A DNA stretch of 34,176 nt from an uncultured Pelagibacteraceae bacterium (lineage in GTDB: Bacteria; Pseudomonadota; Alphaproteobacteria; Pelagibacterales; Pelagibacteraceae), in NCBI GenBank assembly GCA_902604355.1, contig CACKYN010000010.1, positions 1-34,176 of the forward strand. Direction: 5' to 3'. Positions 24,867 to 32,778 of this stretch are shown piece by piece. The position numbers were made by a program, and so were the translations under genes. How positions within the stretch are numbered: position 1 is the stretch's first letter; each line of letters begins with the position of its first letter. The notes beneath the pieces are model-generated. The model did no database searches. It worked only from the letters and a program-made list of their open reading frames with translations, and was not told the origin of the DNA.

Positions 24867-25733
24867 ATGAATATAAAAGATACCTTTGTTGCATCTTTAG
24901 TTCCTATCTTTTTAGGTTTTGGTTTCGTAATTGCAAAACCTGCATTTGAATCTTTTCCACCAGTTTTATTGATGGGTTTACGATTTATGTTTGCTGCATC
25001 TATTTTGATTTGGTGGTTTCCAATACCTAAAGGGTACTTAAAAAAAATATTTATAGCATCCTTCATAGCAAATACTTTGCAGTATAGCATAACGTACTCT
25101 GGCTTAAATTTAATTGACGCCTCAGCTGCAGTTCTTCTTGTTCAAACAGAGGTTCCATTTGGAGTTATATTTGCCTATTTTATGCTTAAAGAAAAACCAA
25201 CTATAAGAGCTTTGATTGGGATAAGTATCGCTTTTGTTGGTGTTTATATTTTAACAGGATCTCCTAATTTAGATGGCAAGTTTATTGGTATTGGTCTTAC
25301 TATCTTAGGTTCAGCAACTTGGGCGCTTGGTCAAGTATTAGTTAAACCATTGAGTAAAGAAATTAATCCTTTGGCTTTGGTTGCGTGGTTAGCATTTTTT
25401 TCAGCACCTATTTTAATAGTTTTTTCTTCAATACTTGACGGAAATACAATTAATTATTTAAGCAATGCTAAATTTGAACATTGGATAATTGCAATTTATA
25501 TTGGTTTTATAATGCAACCAATTACTTATGGTTGCTTCTATTATGTTTTAAAAAATAATCCTTTATACAAAGTACTTCCAATTGTAACTATGGGTATTCC
25601 ACCAACAGGATTATTAGCAGCTATTTTTCTACTTGGAGAAAAACCAACTCAAGAATTATTTATTGGTGGAGCAATAATTATAATTGGAGTAATTTTAATT
25701 GTTTTTACAAAAGATAAAAAGGAAGAGAAATAA
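24867..25733 (+). CDS. EamA/DMT-family transporter
   Basis: A 288-residue inner-membrane protein with about ten helices in two EamA repeats (RhaT/YdcZ-like DMT superfamily). Marks are PVLLMGLRFMFAASIL in the first repeat, TEVPFGVIFAYFMLKEKPT, and the second-repeat GIPPTGLLAAIFLLGEKPT. DMT members usually export amino acids or metabolites. It is divergent from the eutA-like gene (60 bases) and 16 bases before the thioesterase gene. Confidence 0.87.
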   Translation: MNIKDTFVASLVPIFLGFGFVIAKPAFESFPPVLLMGLRFMFAASILIWWFPIPKGYLKKIFIASFIANTLQYSITYSGLNLIDASAAVLLVQTEVPFGVIFAYFMLKEKPTIRALIGISIAFVGVYILTGSPNLDGKFIGIGLTILGSATWALGQVLVKPLSKEINPLALVAWLAFFSAPILIVFSSILDGNTINYLSNAKFEHWIIAIYIGFIMQPITYGCFYYVLKNNPLYKVLPIVTMGIPPTGLLAAIFLLGEKPTQELFIGGAIIIIGVILIVFTKDKKEEK

Positions 25734-25749
25734 TTTAAACTATTTTTAA

Positions 25750-26211
25750 ATGTTATTAAAAAGTTTTTCAGTTAAACGAGAGTGGGTTGACTACAATGAT
25801 CATATGAATATGGCTTACTATGTACTAATATTTGACCAAGCCTTGGAAGTTGCGCTTGAAAAATTTAAAATGGGAGAAAGTGCAGCAAATGATTTAAATA
25901 GAAGCACTATGGTAGTTGAGACAAACACTAAATATTTAAATGAAATAAAGCAAGGCGAGGAAGTGGATGTTCATATGACTTATTTTGATCATGACAAGAA
26001 AAGGCTTCATTTAAAAATGGAAATGATTGAAAAAAGTAAAAAAAAAATATCAGCAACTATAGAGTGGATATCTCTTTATATAGATTTAAGTCAGAGGAAA
26101 GTTACTGAATTTGAAGAAGAAAAGTTAAAATTAATGGATAAGTTTATTGAGGATAATAGAACAAAATTTTCATCTAATGATCTTCTTTTTTCTTCAAAAT
26201 TAAAGAAATAA
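25750..26211 (+). CDS. Hotdog-fold acyl-CoA thioesterase
   Basis: A 153-residue 4HBT-type thioesterase. VDYNDHMNMAYYVLIFDQA (residues 13-31) is the active-site helix signature with Asp17-His18. The pattern resembles the small thioesterases linked to carnitine/betaine metabolism (betainyl-CoA thioesterase type) more than YbgC, but the acyl group is not certain. It lies between two DMT transporters on the same strand, 16 and 40 bases away, so co-transcription is likely. Confidence 0.78.
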   Translation: MLLKSFSVKREWVDYNDHMNMAYYVLIFDQALEVALEKFKMGESAANDLNRSTMVVETNTKYLNEIKQGEEVDVHMTYFDHDKKRLHLKMEMIEKSKKKISATIEWISLYIDLSQRKVTEFEEEKLKLMDKFIEDNRTKFSSNDLLFSSKLKK

Positions 26212-26251
26212 TTAAATATTACAAGTTCTAATAATTTGATATAGGTGCCCA

Positions 26252-27208
26252 ATGAGCACCAATAATAATCCTAAAGGTATTATTTTAATTATTACTGCAA
26301 TGACTTTTTTTTCAATGCAGGATGCATTGATTAAATTTATTTATGAGCAAGCAGCACTTTATGAAATTTTTTTTGGAAGATATTTTGTTGCAGCCATTTT
26401 ACTGTTTGGTTATATAAAGTTTAGAAATCAGAAAGTTTCACTAAAAACTTACTATCCTTCTTTAACAGTATTAAGAGTTGTATTACACTTTATTGCGTTT
26501 TCTGCTTTTTTTATCTCGTTAACATATATGCCATTAGCGACTGCTAATGCACTTTTTTTTTCCTCTCCATTTTTTGTATCAATATTTGCAAAAGTATTTT
26601 TAAAAGAATTTATTGGAATTAGAAGATGGTCTGCAATTATATTTGGGTTTATTGGAGTTTATATAGTTTTGAATCCCGATTTTTCAAACTTTGAATATAA
26701 AAATTTATTGCCAGTTTTCTCTGCTTTTTTTTATGCAGCTTCTATGACTATTACAAAATATACCTCTGATAAAGATGATGTTAATACACAATTATTTTAT
26801 TTTTATCTAATTGCTATAGCCTTGTGTGTAATAATTTTTATTTTTATGGGTAATGGCCAGTTTAATAATTCAAATTTTGACTCTACAACTCAGTTTATCT
26901 TTAGAGAATGGTTTTCAAATATTGAGTATACTTGGAAGTTTATTTTATTTTTTGGTTTTGTTGCTTCTATTGCATTTGTATGTATTTTTTCTGCTTATAT
27001 TGTTGCGTCTCCCTCTGTGGTATCACTATTTGAATATTCTTTAATCATAATGTCAATGATACCAGGGTTTTTATTATTCAATGAAATCCCATCTTTAAGA
27101 ACATTTTTAGGTGTTGCGTGTATTATAGCTGCTGGGATTTATATTTATGTTAGGGAAAAAGCTAGAGATCAATATATTGCTACAAAAACACCTTTAAGAA
27201 GATCATAA
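26252..27208 (+). CDS. EamA/DMT-family transporter
   Basis: A 318-residue ten-helix inner-membrane transporter of the DMT superfamily with two EamA repeats. ITAMTFFSMQDALIKFIYE is at the start, ATANALFFSSPFFVSIFAKVFLKE ends the first repeat and GFLLFNEIPSLRTFLGVACIIAAGIY ends the second. It belongs to a branch different from the transporter at 24867 (S-adenosylmethionine/drug-metabolite type), so the two are not a recent duplication. Substrate unknown. A 128-base leader region follows it. Confidence 0.86.
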   Translation: MSTNNNPKGIILIITAMTFFSMQDALIKFIYEQAALYEIFFGRYFVAAILLFGYIKFRNQKVSLKTYYPSLTVLRVVLHFIAFSAFFISLTYMPLATANALFFSSPFFVSIFAKVFLKEFIGIRRWSAIIFGFIGVYIVLNPDFSNFEYKNLLPVFSAFFYAASMTITKYTSDKDDVNTQLFYFYLIAIALCVIIFIFMGNGQFNNSNFDSTTQFIFREWFSNIEYTWKFILFFGFVASIAFVCIFSAYIVASPSVVSLFEYSLIIMSMIPGFLLFNEIPSLRTFLGVACIIAAGIYIYVREKARDQYIATKTPLRRS

Positions 27209-27336
27209 AATTTTATTGAAACTCTACTTCACTAATAATAAGGTTCAAGTATAGAGCGATACATAACTCGTCGTTAAATTCACATTTACGAAAGTGGGAT
27301 CGATCGTCTTAGATTTAATTATTTAAGGAGGTTCGA
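27209..27336 (+). promoter_or_regulatory. Possible structured leader of the monooxygenase operon
   Basis: This 128-base gap is among the longest in the window. CATTT (27283-27287) and AAGTG (27292-27296) pair around the loop ACGA, and CGAT (27257-27260) can pair with ATCG (27299-27302) to enclose that hairpin. A perfect AAGGAGG Shine-Dalgarno (27325-27331) follows, 5 bases before the ATG. TTGAAA at 27216 is a possible -35 box but no good -10 stands at the right distance. This could be a cis-acting RNA, yet I cannot match it to a known riboswitch class. Confidence 0.35.
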
Positions 27337-28503
27337 ATGAAGTTTGGATATTTTTGTAACACCACAAACTGGAATCATAAACCCTATAATCAATTACTAG
27401 ACGAAACAAAAGAGATAACAACTTTTTGTGATGAAAATAATTGGGACTCTATTTGGTATACCGAGCATCACTTTAATCATGAAGGTATGGAGTCGTGCAC
27501 CAATCCACTAATGATGGGTGTTGATGCAGCTGCTAGAACTAAACAAATAAAAATTGGACAAGCATGCAATGTTATTACTTTTCATAACCCTTTAAGACTG
27601 GCTGAAGACATTGCTTTATTAGATCAATTGTCAAATGGAAGAGCTCTAGTTGGTATTGGAAGAGGAATTTATGGAAGAGAGGCAATGAATTTAAATAAAG
27701 AAGCCGATCTAAAGGACCAAGCAAAAAATTTTAGACTGTTTGAAGAATCTCTTACAATAATGAAAAAAGCATGGACTGAGGAATTTTTTAGTCATAAAGG
27801 TGAATTCTATACTTATCCATCACCAAATTTTGTTTGGCAACACGATATGAGTCCTCCAAACGAAGAATTTGTAGACATTGAAACAAATGAGATGAAAAAA
27901 ATAAGTGTGGTTCCAAAACCTAAACAAAACCCACACCCACCAATTTGGCAAGTAGTAGATGGTGCAAGATCAATTGAATGGGCTGCACAAAATGGTTTGA
28001 ACACTATTATGTGGATACCTACTGTTAAAGCTCTTAAAAAAAGATTTGAGATATTCAGAGATGCAAAGTCAAAAGCAGAAAACAGAGAAGTGCCCTTAGG
28101 TGAAGGTATATCTTTAGTTAGAGATATGTTTGTTGCAGAAACAATGGAAGAAGCGGAAAAATTAGCAGGTGAACATATTATAAATTATATGAGATGGGTC
28201 TGTCATTGGCGAGGGTTGGGAAATCATATGGACCCAGGTGAAGAATTGCCAGAAACAAAACATAAATTAGATTTATTAAATTATGAATTTTTACATAAAA
28301 GAAATTTATTGTTTGGTACCCCAGAGTATGTTGTTAATAAAATTAATGAACTAAAATCAGAGTTGAATTTACAAAATCTACAAGTTTGGTCTAACTTTCC
28401 TGGAATAGACCACGAAGCTTGTATGAGAAGTATTAAATTATTTAATGATGAAGTAATTCCAAAAATAAATTTAGACAGTTCTAATATAGAAAAAGCAAGT
28501 TAA
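27337..28503 (+). CDS. LLM-class flavin-dependent monooxygenase
   Basis: A 388-residue TIM-barrel protein of the bacterial-luciferase-like family, using reduced flavin (FMNH2) and O2 to oxidise a small molecule. Conserved stretches are WDSIWYTEHHFNHEG near residue 36, AARTKQIKIGQACNVITFHNPLRLAEDIALLDQLSNGRALVGIGRG near 67-112 and PPIWQVV near 205. Members include luciferase, alkanesulfonate monooxygenase and RutA. The reduced flavin must come from a reductase that is not encoded in this operon. It is the first gene of a tight four-enzyme unit, with the strongest Shine-Dalgarno apart from the Pot-type binding protein. TAATG overlap with the next gene indicates coupled translation. The substrate cannot be told. 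Confidence 0.9.
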   Translation: MKFGYFCNTTNWNHKPYNQLLDETKEITTFCDENNWDSIWYTEHHFNHEGMESCTNPLMMGVDAAARTKQIKIGQACNVITFHNPLRLAEDIALLDQLSNGRALVGIGRGIYGREAMNLNKEADLKDQAKNFRLFEESLTIMKKAWTEEFFSHKGEFYTYPSPNFVWQHDMSPPNEEFVDIETNEMKKISVVPKPKQNPHPPIWQVVDGARSIEWAAQNGLNTIMWIPTVKALKKRFEIFRDAKSKAENREVPLGEGISLVRDMFVAETMEEAEKLAGEHIINYMRWVCHWRGLGNHMDPGEELPETKHKLDLLNYEFLHKRNLLFGTPEYVVNKINELKSELNLQNLQVWSNFPGIDHEACMRSIKLFNDEVIPKINLDSSNIEKAS

Positions 28504-29087
28504 TGAATTTAGAAATAAGAAAGTTTACTAAATTTGTAGACAAAACTTTTATTGAGGGTGGAAAAAAAGCTAAGGAGCCAGTTTTATTAGTTTCTGTAGC
28601 TGTAGTTTTTAAAAATCCATGGCACGGACTAGGATTTGTTGAAGACCTCAGACCAACTATTTTAGACTTAGCTCCTAAACTTGGGGATATGCTTGTACCT
28701 GAATTAATTAAAGAGATGGAGTCTCCTGATAAAATACTAGCATATGGAAAAGCTGGAGTTGTTGGATTAAATGGAGAGATAGAGCATGCATCAGCATTTA
28801 TTCACACATTAAGATTTGGAAATAAATTTAGAGATGCTGTTGGTGGCACATCTTATTTAAGTTTCACAAATACAAGGGGGCCAGCTGGCTCAAAAATATC
28901 AATTCCAATGATGCACAAAACAGATTCTGGTTTAAGACCATACTATTTAACTCATGAGTTCACAATTCATGATGCACCATTTGATGACGAAGTTGTGATC
29001 GCTATAGGAGGCGCTTCGAGCGGAAGAGCTCACGCAAGAACAGGTGATAGATACCAAGATATGAAAGAGATGGGCATTAAAAATTAA
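28503..29087 (+). CDS. PF06684 (DUF1185, 'amino acid synthesis') family protein
   Basis: A 194-residue protein. KNPWHGLGFVEDLRP, YGKAGVVGLNGEIEHASAF, GGTSYLSFTNTRGPAGSKIS and IAIGGASSGRAHARTGDRYQDM are the conserved segments of this family. By my recollection its structures show a variant of the Bacillus chorismate mutase fold, the same fold class as RutC/RidA, and no proven activity. It is translationally coupled to the monooxygenase (TAATG) and 3 bases before the hydrolase, so it probably works on an intermediate of the same pathway. Confidence 0.82.
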   Translation: MNLEIRKFTKFVDKTFIEGGKKAKEPVLLVSVAVVFKNPWHGLGFVEDLRPTILDLAPKLGDMLVPELIKEMESPDKILAYGKAGVVGLNGEIEHASAFIHTLRFGNKFRDAVGGTSYLSFTNTRGPAGSKISIPMMHKTDSGLRPYYLTHEFTIHDAPFDDEVVIAIGGASSGRAHARTGDRYQDMKEMGIKN

Positions 29088-29090
29088 AAA

Positions 29091-29876
29091 ATGCCTTATA
29101 ATTTTGATAGAAGTCAAAATCATTATTATTTTAATAATAAAAATTCAGTTCCAATAATTTTTGTGCACGGACTTGGATTGAATCAATCAATGTGGAAACC
29201 CCAAATTGATTTTTTTAAAAATAACTCTTTTGTAACATATGATCTTTTGGGCCACGGCAAGACCCCTTTTAGCGAAAAAATACTAACAATGAAAAAACTT
29301 GCTGACCAATTATTAGTTTTGATTGAGAATTTGAAAATAGATAAATTTCATTTAATTGGTTTTTCTATTGGAGCATTAGTTTCAATTGAGTTTGCTACAA
29401 ACTATGAAAAATATTTAAATTCTTTGACTTTAATTTCTACAACTTACAAAAGGTCAAAGGATGAAAGGCAAAAAGTAATTGATAGGGTAAATTTAGCAAA
29501 AAATAATATGCCTATTTCTCAAATGGCAATGAAAAGATGGTTCTCTGACGACTATCTTAAAAAAAATCCTGATCTATATGAAGAATTCCTAGTAACTCTA
29601 AATAAAGAGGGAGTTGACCAAGAAAATTTTATCAAAGCTTACGAATTATTTGCAAATTATCAAGATAGCCCAGAAAAAGTTAAAAAAATTAGAACTAATA
29701 CCTTAATAATTGTAGGTTCAGAAGATTCAGGGTCTACTCCAAATATGTCTAAAAATTTAAATAAAGATATTCAAAATTCACAATATTTGGAAATTAAAAA
29801 CGGGAAGCACTTCACTACTATTGAATATGCAGATGAAGTAAATAATGCAATAATGAAACATTTAAATAATGCCTGA
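29091..29876 (+). CDS. Alpha/beta-fold hydrolase
   Basis: A 261-residue alpha/beta hydrolase. The oxyanion motif is HGLGL (residues 26-30) and the nucleophile is Ser92 in GFSIG. The acid is probably Asp212 in VGSEDSGS and the base His240 in NGKHFTTIE. Similarity type is the 3-oxoadipate enol-lactonase / RutD group. In this operon it would hydrolyse an ester, lactone, amide or carbamate made by the flavin monooxygenase. It overlaps the next gene by 8 bases. Confidence 0.85.
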   Translation: MPYNFDRSQNHYYFNNKNSVPIIFVHGLGLNQSMWKPQIDFFKNNSFVTYDLLGHGKTPFSEKILTMKKLADQLLVLIENLKIDKFHLIGFSIGALVSIEFATNYEKYLNSLTLISTTYKRSKDERQKVIDRVNLAKNNMPISQMAMKRWFSDDYLKKNPDLYEEFLVTLNKEGVDQENFIKAYELFANYQDSPEKVKKIRTNTLIIVGSEDSGSTPNMSKNLNKDIQNSQYLEIKNGKHFTTIEYADEVNNAIMKHLNNA

Positions 29877-31350
29877 ACTTAAAAAATATAAAATGTTTAT
29901 CGATGGAGAGTGGGTTGACTCTGAAAGTAAAAAAACTTTTGAGACTTTAAACCCTGAAAACAATGAACCATGGGCAGTTGCACCCGAAGCAAGCGCAAAG
30001 GATGTTGATAGAGCTGTTAAAGCTGCACAGAAAGCTTTTGAGGGTGAATGGCCAAAATTACTTCCAAGAGATAGAGCTAAATTTTTAAGAGCGATTGCTG
30101 ATCAGTTAAGAAAAAATGCTGAGATGCTAGGTAAGATAGAAACAATTGATACAGGAAAACTTTTTAGAGAGACAAAACAGCAAGCAACTTATATTGCAGA
30201 ATACTATGATTATTATGCAGGATTAGCTGACAAAGTTGAAGGCACAGTCCTTCCAATAGATAAACCCAATGTGCAAGCGATAACAACAAGAATACCTATT
30301 GGAGTTGTTGCCGCAATTATTCCTTGGAACTCTCAAATGTTTTTAACAGCAACTAAATTAGCACCAGCTCTAGCAATGGGAAATACTGTAGTTATAAAAT
30401 CTTCAGAACTAGCACCTGCAGTCTTATTTGAATTTGCAAAGCTTGTTGAGAATACTGGAATACCTAAAGGAGTAGTTAATGTCATTACTGGTTTTGGTGA
30501 TCCTTGTGGTAAAACTTTAACAACACATAATCTTGTAGAAAAAATTGCATTTACTGGAGGACCAGAAACTGCAAGACGTATCATTAAAAATTCTGCTGAA
30601 AATCTTTCTGAGGTAAGTTTAGAGCTTGGTGGAAAAAGTCCCGTTGCCGTATTTGATGATGCAGAACAAGAAAATGCGATCAATGGAATTACAGCAGGAA
30701 TATTTGGTGCGAGTGGACAAAGTTGTATTGCAGGTTCAAGACTTTATATTCAAGAAGGAATTTATAATGAATTTCTAGATAAACTTTCTAGCAGAGCATC
30801 TAAAATAAAAATAGGAGCTCCGATGGATCTAGATACAGAGATGGGTCCTTTAAGTAGTTTTAAACAATTAGAAACAATTGAAAAAAATATTAAAGACACA
30901 ATTGATCAAGGTGGAAAGATTAAATGTGGTGGTAAAAGAGACTCTTTTTCAAACAAAGGATATTACTTTCCACCAACAATTATTGAGTGTGATAATCATA
31001 ATCTGCCCACTGCAGAAAATGAATTATTTGGGCCTGTATTGTCAGTGATGAAATTTGATACTGAAGATGAAGTAATAAATAAAATGAACGATAATCAATA
31101 TGGATTATCATCTGGTGTTTACACAAGTAATTTATCAAGAGGCATGCGAGTTTCTAAAGCAATAAGAGCTGGAATTACTTTTGTTAACACTTATAGGTTA
31201 ATCTCACCTTCAGCTCCATTTGGAGGTATCAAAGATAGTGGCTATGGCAAAGAAGCTGGGATAGATTCTATTAAAGATTATACAAGAGTAAAAACGACCT
31301 GGTTCTATACATCTGATGAACCTTCATTAGATCCATTCTCAATTAGATAA
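29869..31350 (+). CDS. Aldehyde dehydrogenase
   Basis: A 493-residue NAD(P)-dependent ALDH. Asn154 (IPWNSQ), Glu252 (SLELGGKSPV) and nucleophile Cys286 (ASGQSCIAGSR) are all in place, and the C-terminal APFGGIKDSGYGKEAG is standard. It is closer to the betaine-aldehyde / 2-hydroxymuconic-semialdehyde type than to the ALDH at 11029 (clearly different sequences). Coupled to the hydrolase gene by an 8-base overlap, it likely oxidises a semialdehyde left after ring or chain cleavage, feeding central metabolism. Confidence 0.92.
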   Translation: MPELKKYKMFIDGEWVDSESKKTFETLNPENNEPWAVAPEASAKDVDRAVKAAQKAFEGEWPKLLPRDRAKFLRAIADQLRKNAEMLGKIETIDTGKLFRETKQQATYIAEYYDYYAGLADKVEGTVLPIDKPNVQAITTRIPIGVVAAIIPWNSQMFLTATKLAPALAMGNTVVIKSSELAPAVLFEFAKLVENTGIPKGVVNVITGFGDPCGKTLTTHNLVEKIAFTGGPETARRIIKNSAENLSEVSLELGGKSPVAVFDDAEQENAINGITAGIFGASGQSCIAGSRLYIQEGIYNEFLDKLSSRASKIKIGAPMDLDTEMGPLSSFKQLETIEKNIKDTIDQGGKIKCGGKRDSFSNKGYYFPPTIIECDNHNLPTAENELFGPVLSVMKFDTEDEVINKMNDNQYGLSSGVYTSNLSRGMRVSKAIRAGITFVNTYRLISPSAPFGGIKDSGYGKEAGIDSIKDYTRVKTTWFYTSDEPSLDPFSIR

Positions 31351-31396
31351 ATCATTCTCCTGCGATTAAGCGCTCTAAAATAAGATAATTTAGTCA

Positions 31397-31457
31397 TTGA
31401 ATATTCAAATTATTCATAATTAAATTAGCTTTTATAAATTGTTAACAATATAGAGGA
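31397..31457 (+). promoter_or_regulatory. Upstream region of the LivK-type gene
   Basis: TTGAAT (31397-31402) with TTAAAT 17 bases later (31420-31425) is a moderate promoter candidate. TTGAATATTCAA (31397-31408) and ATTGTTAACAAT (31438-31449) are both perfect 12-base palindromes, the second just before the GAGGA Shine-Dalgarno (31453-31457). They could be operators. No terminator separates this gap from the upstream dehydrogenase gene. Confidence 0.4.
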
Positions 31458-31462
31458 AGATG

Positions 31463-32653
31463 ATGAGAAAACTATTTATCGCTGTATTTATGTTTGTTTC
31501 TAGTTTTGGATCAAACGTAATGGCAGACGGACATGCTATCAAGATGGGGATTATCTTAGGATTCACCGGTCCTATTGAGTCTCTTACACCAGCAATGGCT
31601 GCATCTGCAGAGCTTGCATTCAAAGAAGCTTCTGACTCAGGTTCGCTGTTAGGTGGAAAAAAAATTGAACCAGTAAGAGCAGATTCAACTTGTGTTGACT
31701 CTGCAGCAGCAACAGCAGCAGCTGAAGGAATTATTTCACAAGGTGTGGCAGCTATTATGGGAGCTGATTGTTCAGGTGTAACAGGTGCTATTGCATCAAA
31801 CGTTGCTGTACCAAACGGTGTAGTAATGATTTCACCTTCAGCAACTTCTCCAGGATTAACTACTTTAGATGATAATGGATACTTCTTTAGAACGGCTCCA
31901 TCTGACGCTAGAGGTGGTCAAATTCTTGCAGATATTACAAAAGATAGAAAAGTTAAAAGTGTAGCTATTACTTATACAAATAATGACTATGGAAAAGGTT
32001 TAGCTGACGTATACGAAGCAGCTGTTAAAGCTCATGGTATTAAAGTAACAACAGTAACTGCTCATGAAGACGGTAAAGCTGACTATTCATCAGAAGTTGC
32101 AACACTTGCTTCTGCTGGTGGAGACGCTGTAGCTGTAATTGGATATCTTGACCAAGGTGGAAAAGGAATTATTCAAGCTTCTTTAGATTCTGGTGCATTT
32201 GATAAATTTATTTTATCTGATGGTATGATCGGTCAATCTTTAGTTGATGCATTTGGAAAAGATTTGAGTAAATCTTTTGGATCTATGCCTGGTTCTACTG
32301 GAAAAGGTGCTGGTGTTTTTGCTGATGTTGCAAAAGCAAGCGGTATAGACTCTTCTGGACCTTATACAGGTGAGTCATACGATGCAGCAGCTTTAATTGT
32401 TTTAGCTATGCAAGCTGGAAATTCAGCTGACAGAGGTTCTATTGCAAAAAATGTGATGGATGTAGCTAACGCACCTGGTACTAAAATTTATCCAGGAGAG
32501 CTTAAAAAAGGTTTAGATTTACTGGCTAAAGGTAAGAAGATTAATTACGAAGGTGCAACCGGAGTAACTTTTACTGCAGTTGGCGAAGCTGAAGGTTCTT
32601 TTTTAGAACAAGAAATCAAAGGTGGAAAATTTAAAACTAAAAAACAAAGATAA
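31463..32653 (+). CDS. LivK-type periplasmic binding protein of a branched-chain-amino-acid-type ABC importer
   Basis: A 396-residue exported binding protein (Peripla_BP_6). Two ATGs stand in tandem (31460, 31463); the second is 5 bases from GAGGA and is preferred. The signal peptide (MRKLFIAVFMFVSSFG) is cut after VMA near residue 21. The mature protein opens IKMGIILGFTGPIESL and has the family's SADSTCVDSAAATAAAEG-like region, ISPSATSPGLT ligand loop and YTNNDYGKGLADVYEAAVKAHG. Composition is richer in GC codons (Ala, Gly) than neighbours, as for an abundant protein. Liv-type systems carry many solutes (amino acids, amides, urea, aromatics). It follows the catabolic operon by 109 bases and faces livM across a terminator. 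Confidence 0.9.
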   Translation: MRKLFIAVFMFVSSFGSNVMADGHAIKMGIILGFTGPIESLTPAMAASAELAFKEASDSGSLLGGKKIEPVRADSTCVDSAAATAAAEGIISQGVAAIMGADCSGVTGAIASNVAVPNGVVMISPSATSPGLTTLDDNGYFFRTAPSDARGGQILADITKDRKVKSVAITYTNNDYGKGLADVYEAAVKAHGIKVTTVTAHEDGKADYSSEVATLASAGGDAVAVIGYLDQGGKGIIQASLDSGAFDKFILSDGMIGQSLVDAFGKDLSKSFGSMPGSTGKGAGVFADVAKASGIDSSGPYTGESYDAAALIVLAMQAGNSADRGSIAKNVMDVANAPGTKIYPGELKKGLDLLAKGKKINYEGATGVTFTAVGEAEGSFLEQEIKGGKFKTKKQR

Positions 32654-32666
32654 TTTTTACCGATAT

Positions 32667-32701
32667 AAAACCCCAGTAGCAGGAGTTATTGGGGTTTTTT
32701 T
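32667..32701 (+). terminator. Rho-independent terminator of the LivK-type gene
   Basis: AAAACCCCA (32667-32675) pairs with TGGGGTTTT (32690-32698) around a 14-base loop, and the T-run continues to 32701. It lies 13 bases after the stop codon. The A-rich left arm would also give a short T-run on minus, so it may end leftward livM transcripts too. Confidence 0.85.
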
Positions 32702-32703
32702 AT

Positions 32704-32772
32704 TTAAAACATATACTTGTCAGCCATGTACATGGTCCAAGCAATTGCAGCACCTAATATAATATATTTCAT
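32704..32772 (-). CDS. Possible 22-residue hydrophobic membrane peptide
   Basis: A short open frame, ATG at 32772-32770 to TAA at 32706-32704, begins 6 bases after the livM stop on the same strand and ends at the LivK terminator. The peptide starts MKYIILGAAIAWTMYMA and ends with a short charged and polar tail (Asp-Lys-Tyr). It thus looks like one short membrane helix with a positive N-terminus. No Shine-Dalgarno is seen, which is common here. It fills nearly all the otherwise empty space between terminator and livM. It could be a small accessory subunit of the transporter or chance. Confidence 0.4.
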   Translation of the reverse strand: MKYIILGAAIAWTMYMADKYMF

Positions 32773-32778
32773 AATAAT

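Noticed and set aside
24803..25090. 95-codon minus-strand open frame overlapping the DMT transporter start
   Set aside because: It lies antisense to a clear transporter gene and its translation is low-quality, with no domain; a shadow frame.
27240..27255. GGTTCAAG resembling a tRNA T-loop
   Set aside because: The base after the loop is not C, the T-stem does not pair, and no acceptor or anticodon arms are found around it.
27283..27296. Guanidine-II (mini-ykkC) riboswitch
   Set aside because: Only one hairpin with an ACGR-type loop is present; the class needs two, and the downstream genes are not typical of it.
27329..27338. GGTTCGAATG resembling a tRNA T-loop
   Set aside because: It is part of the Shine-Dalgarno and start codon of the monooxygenase gene; no tRNA arms pair.
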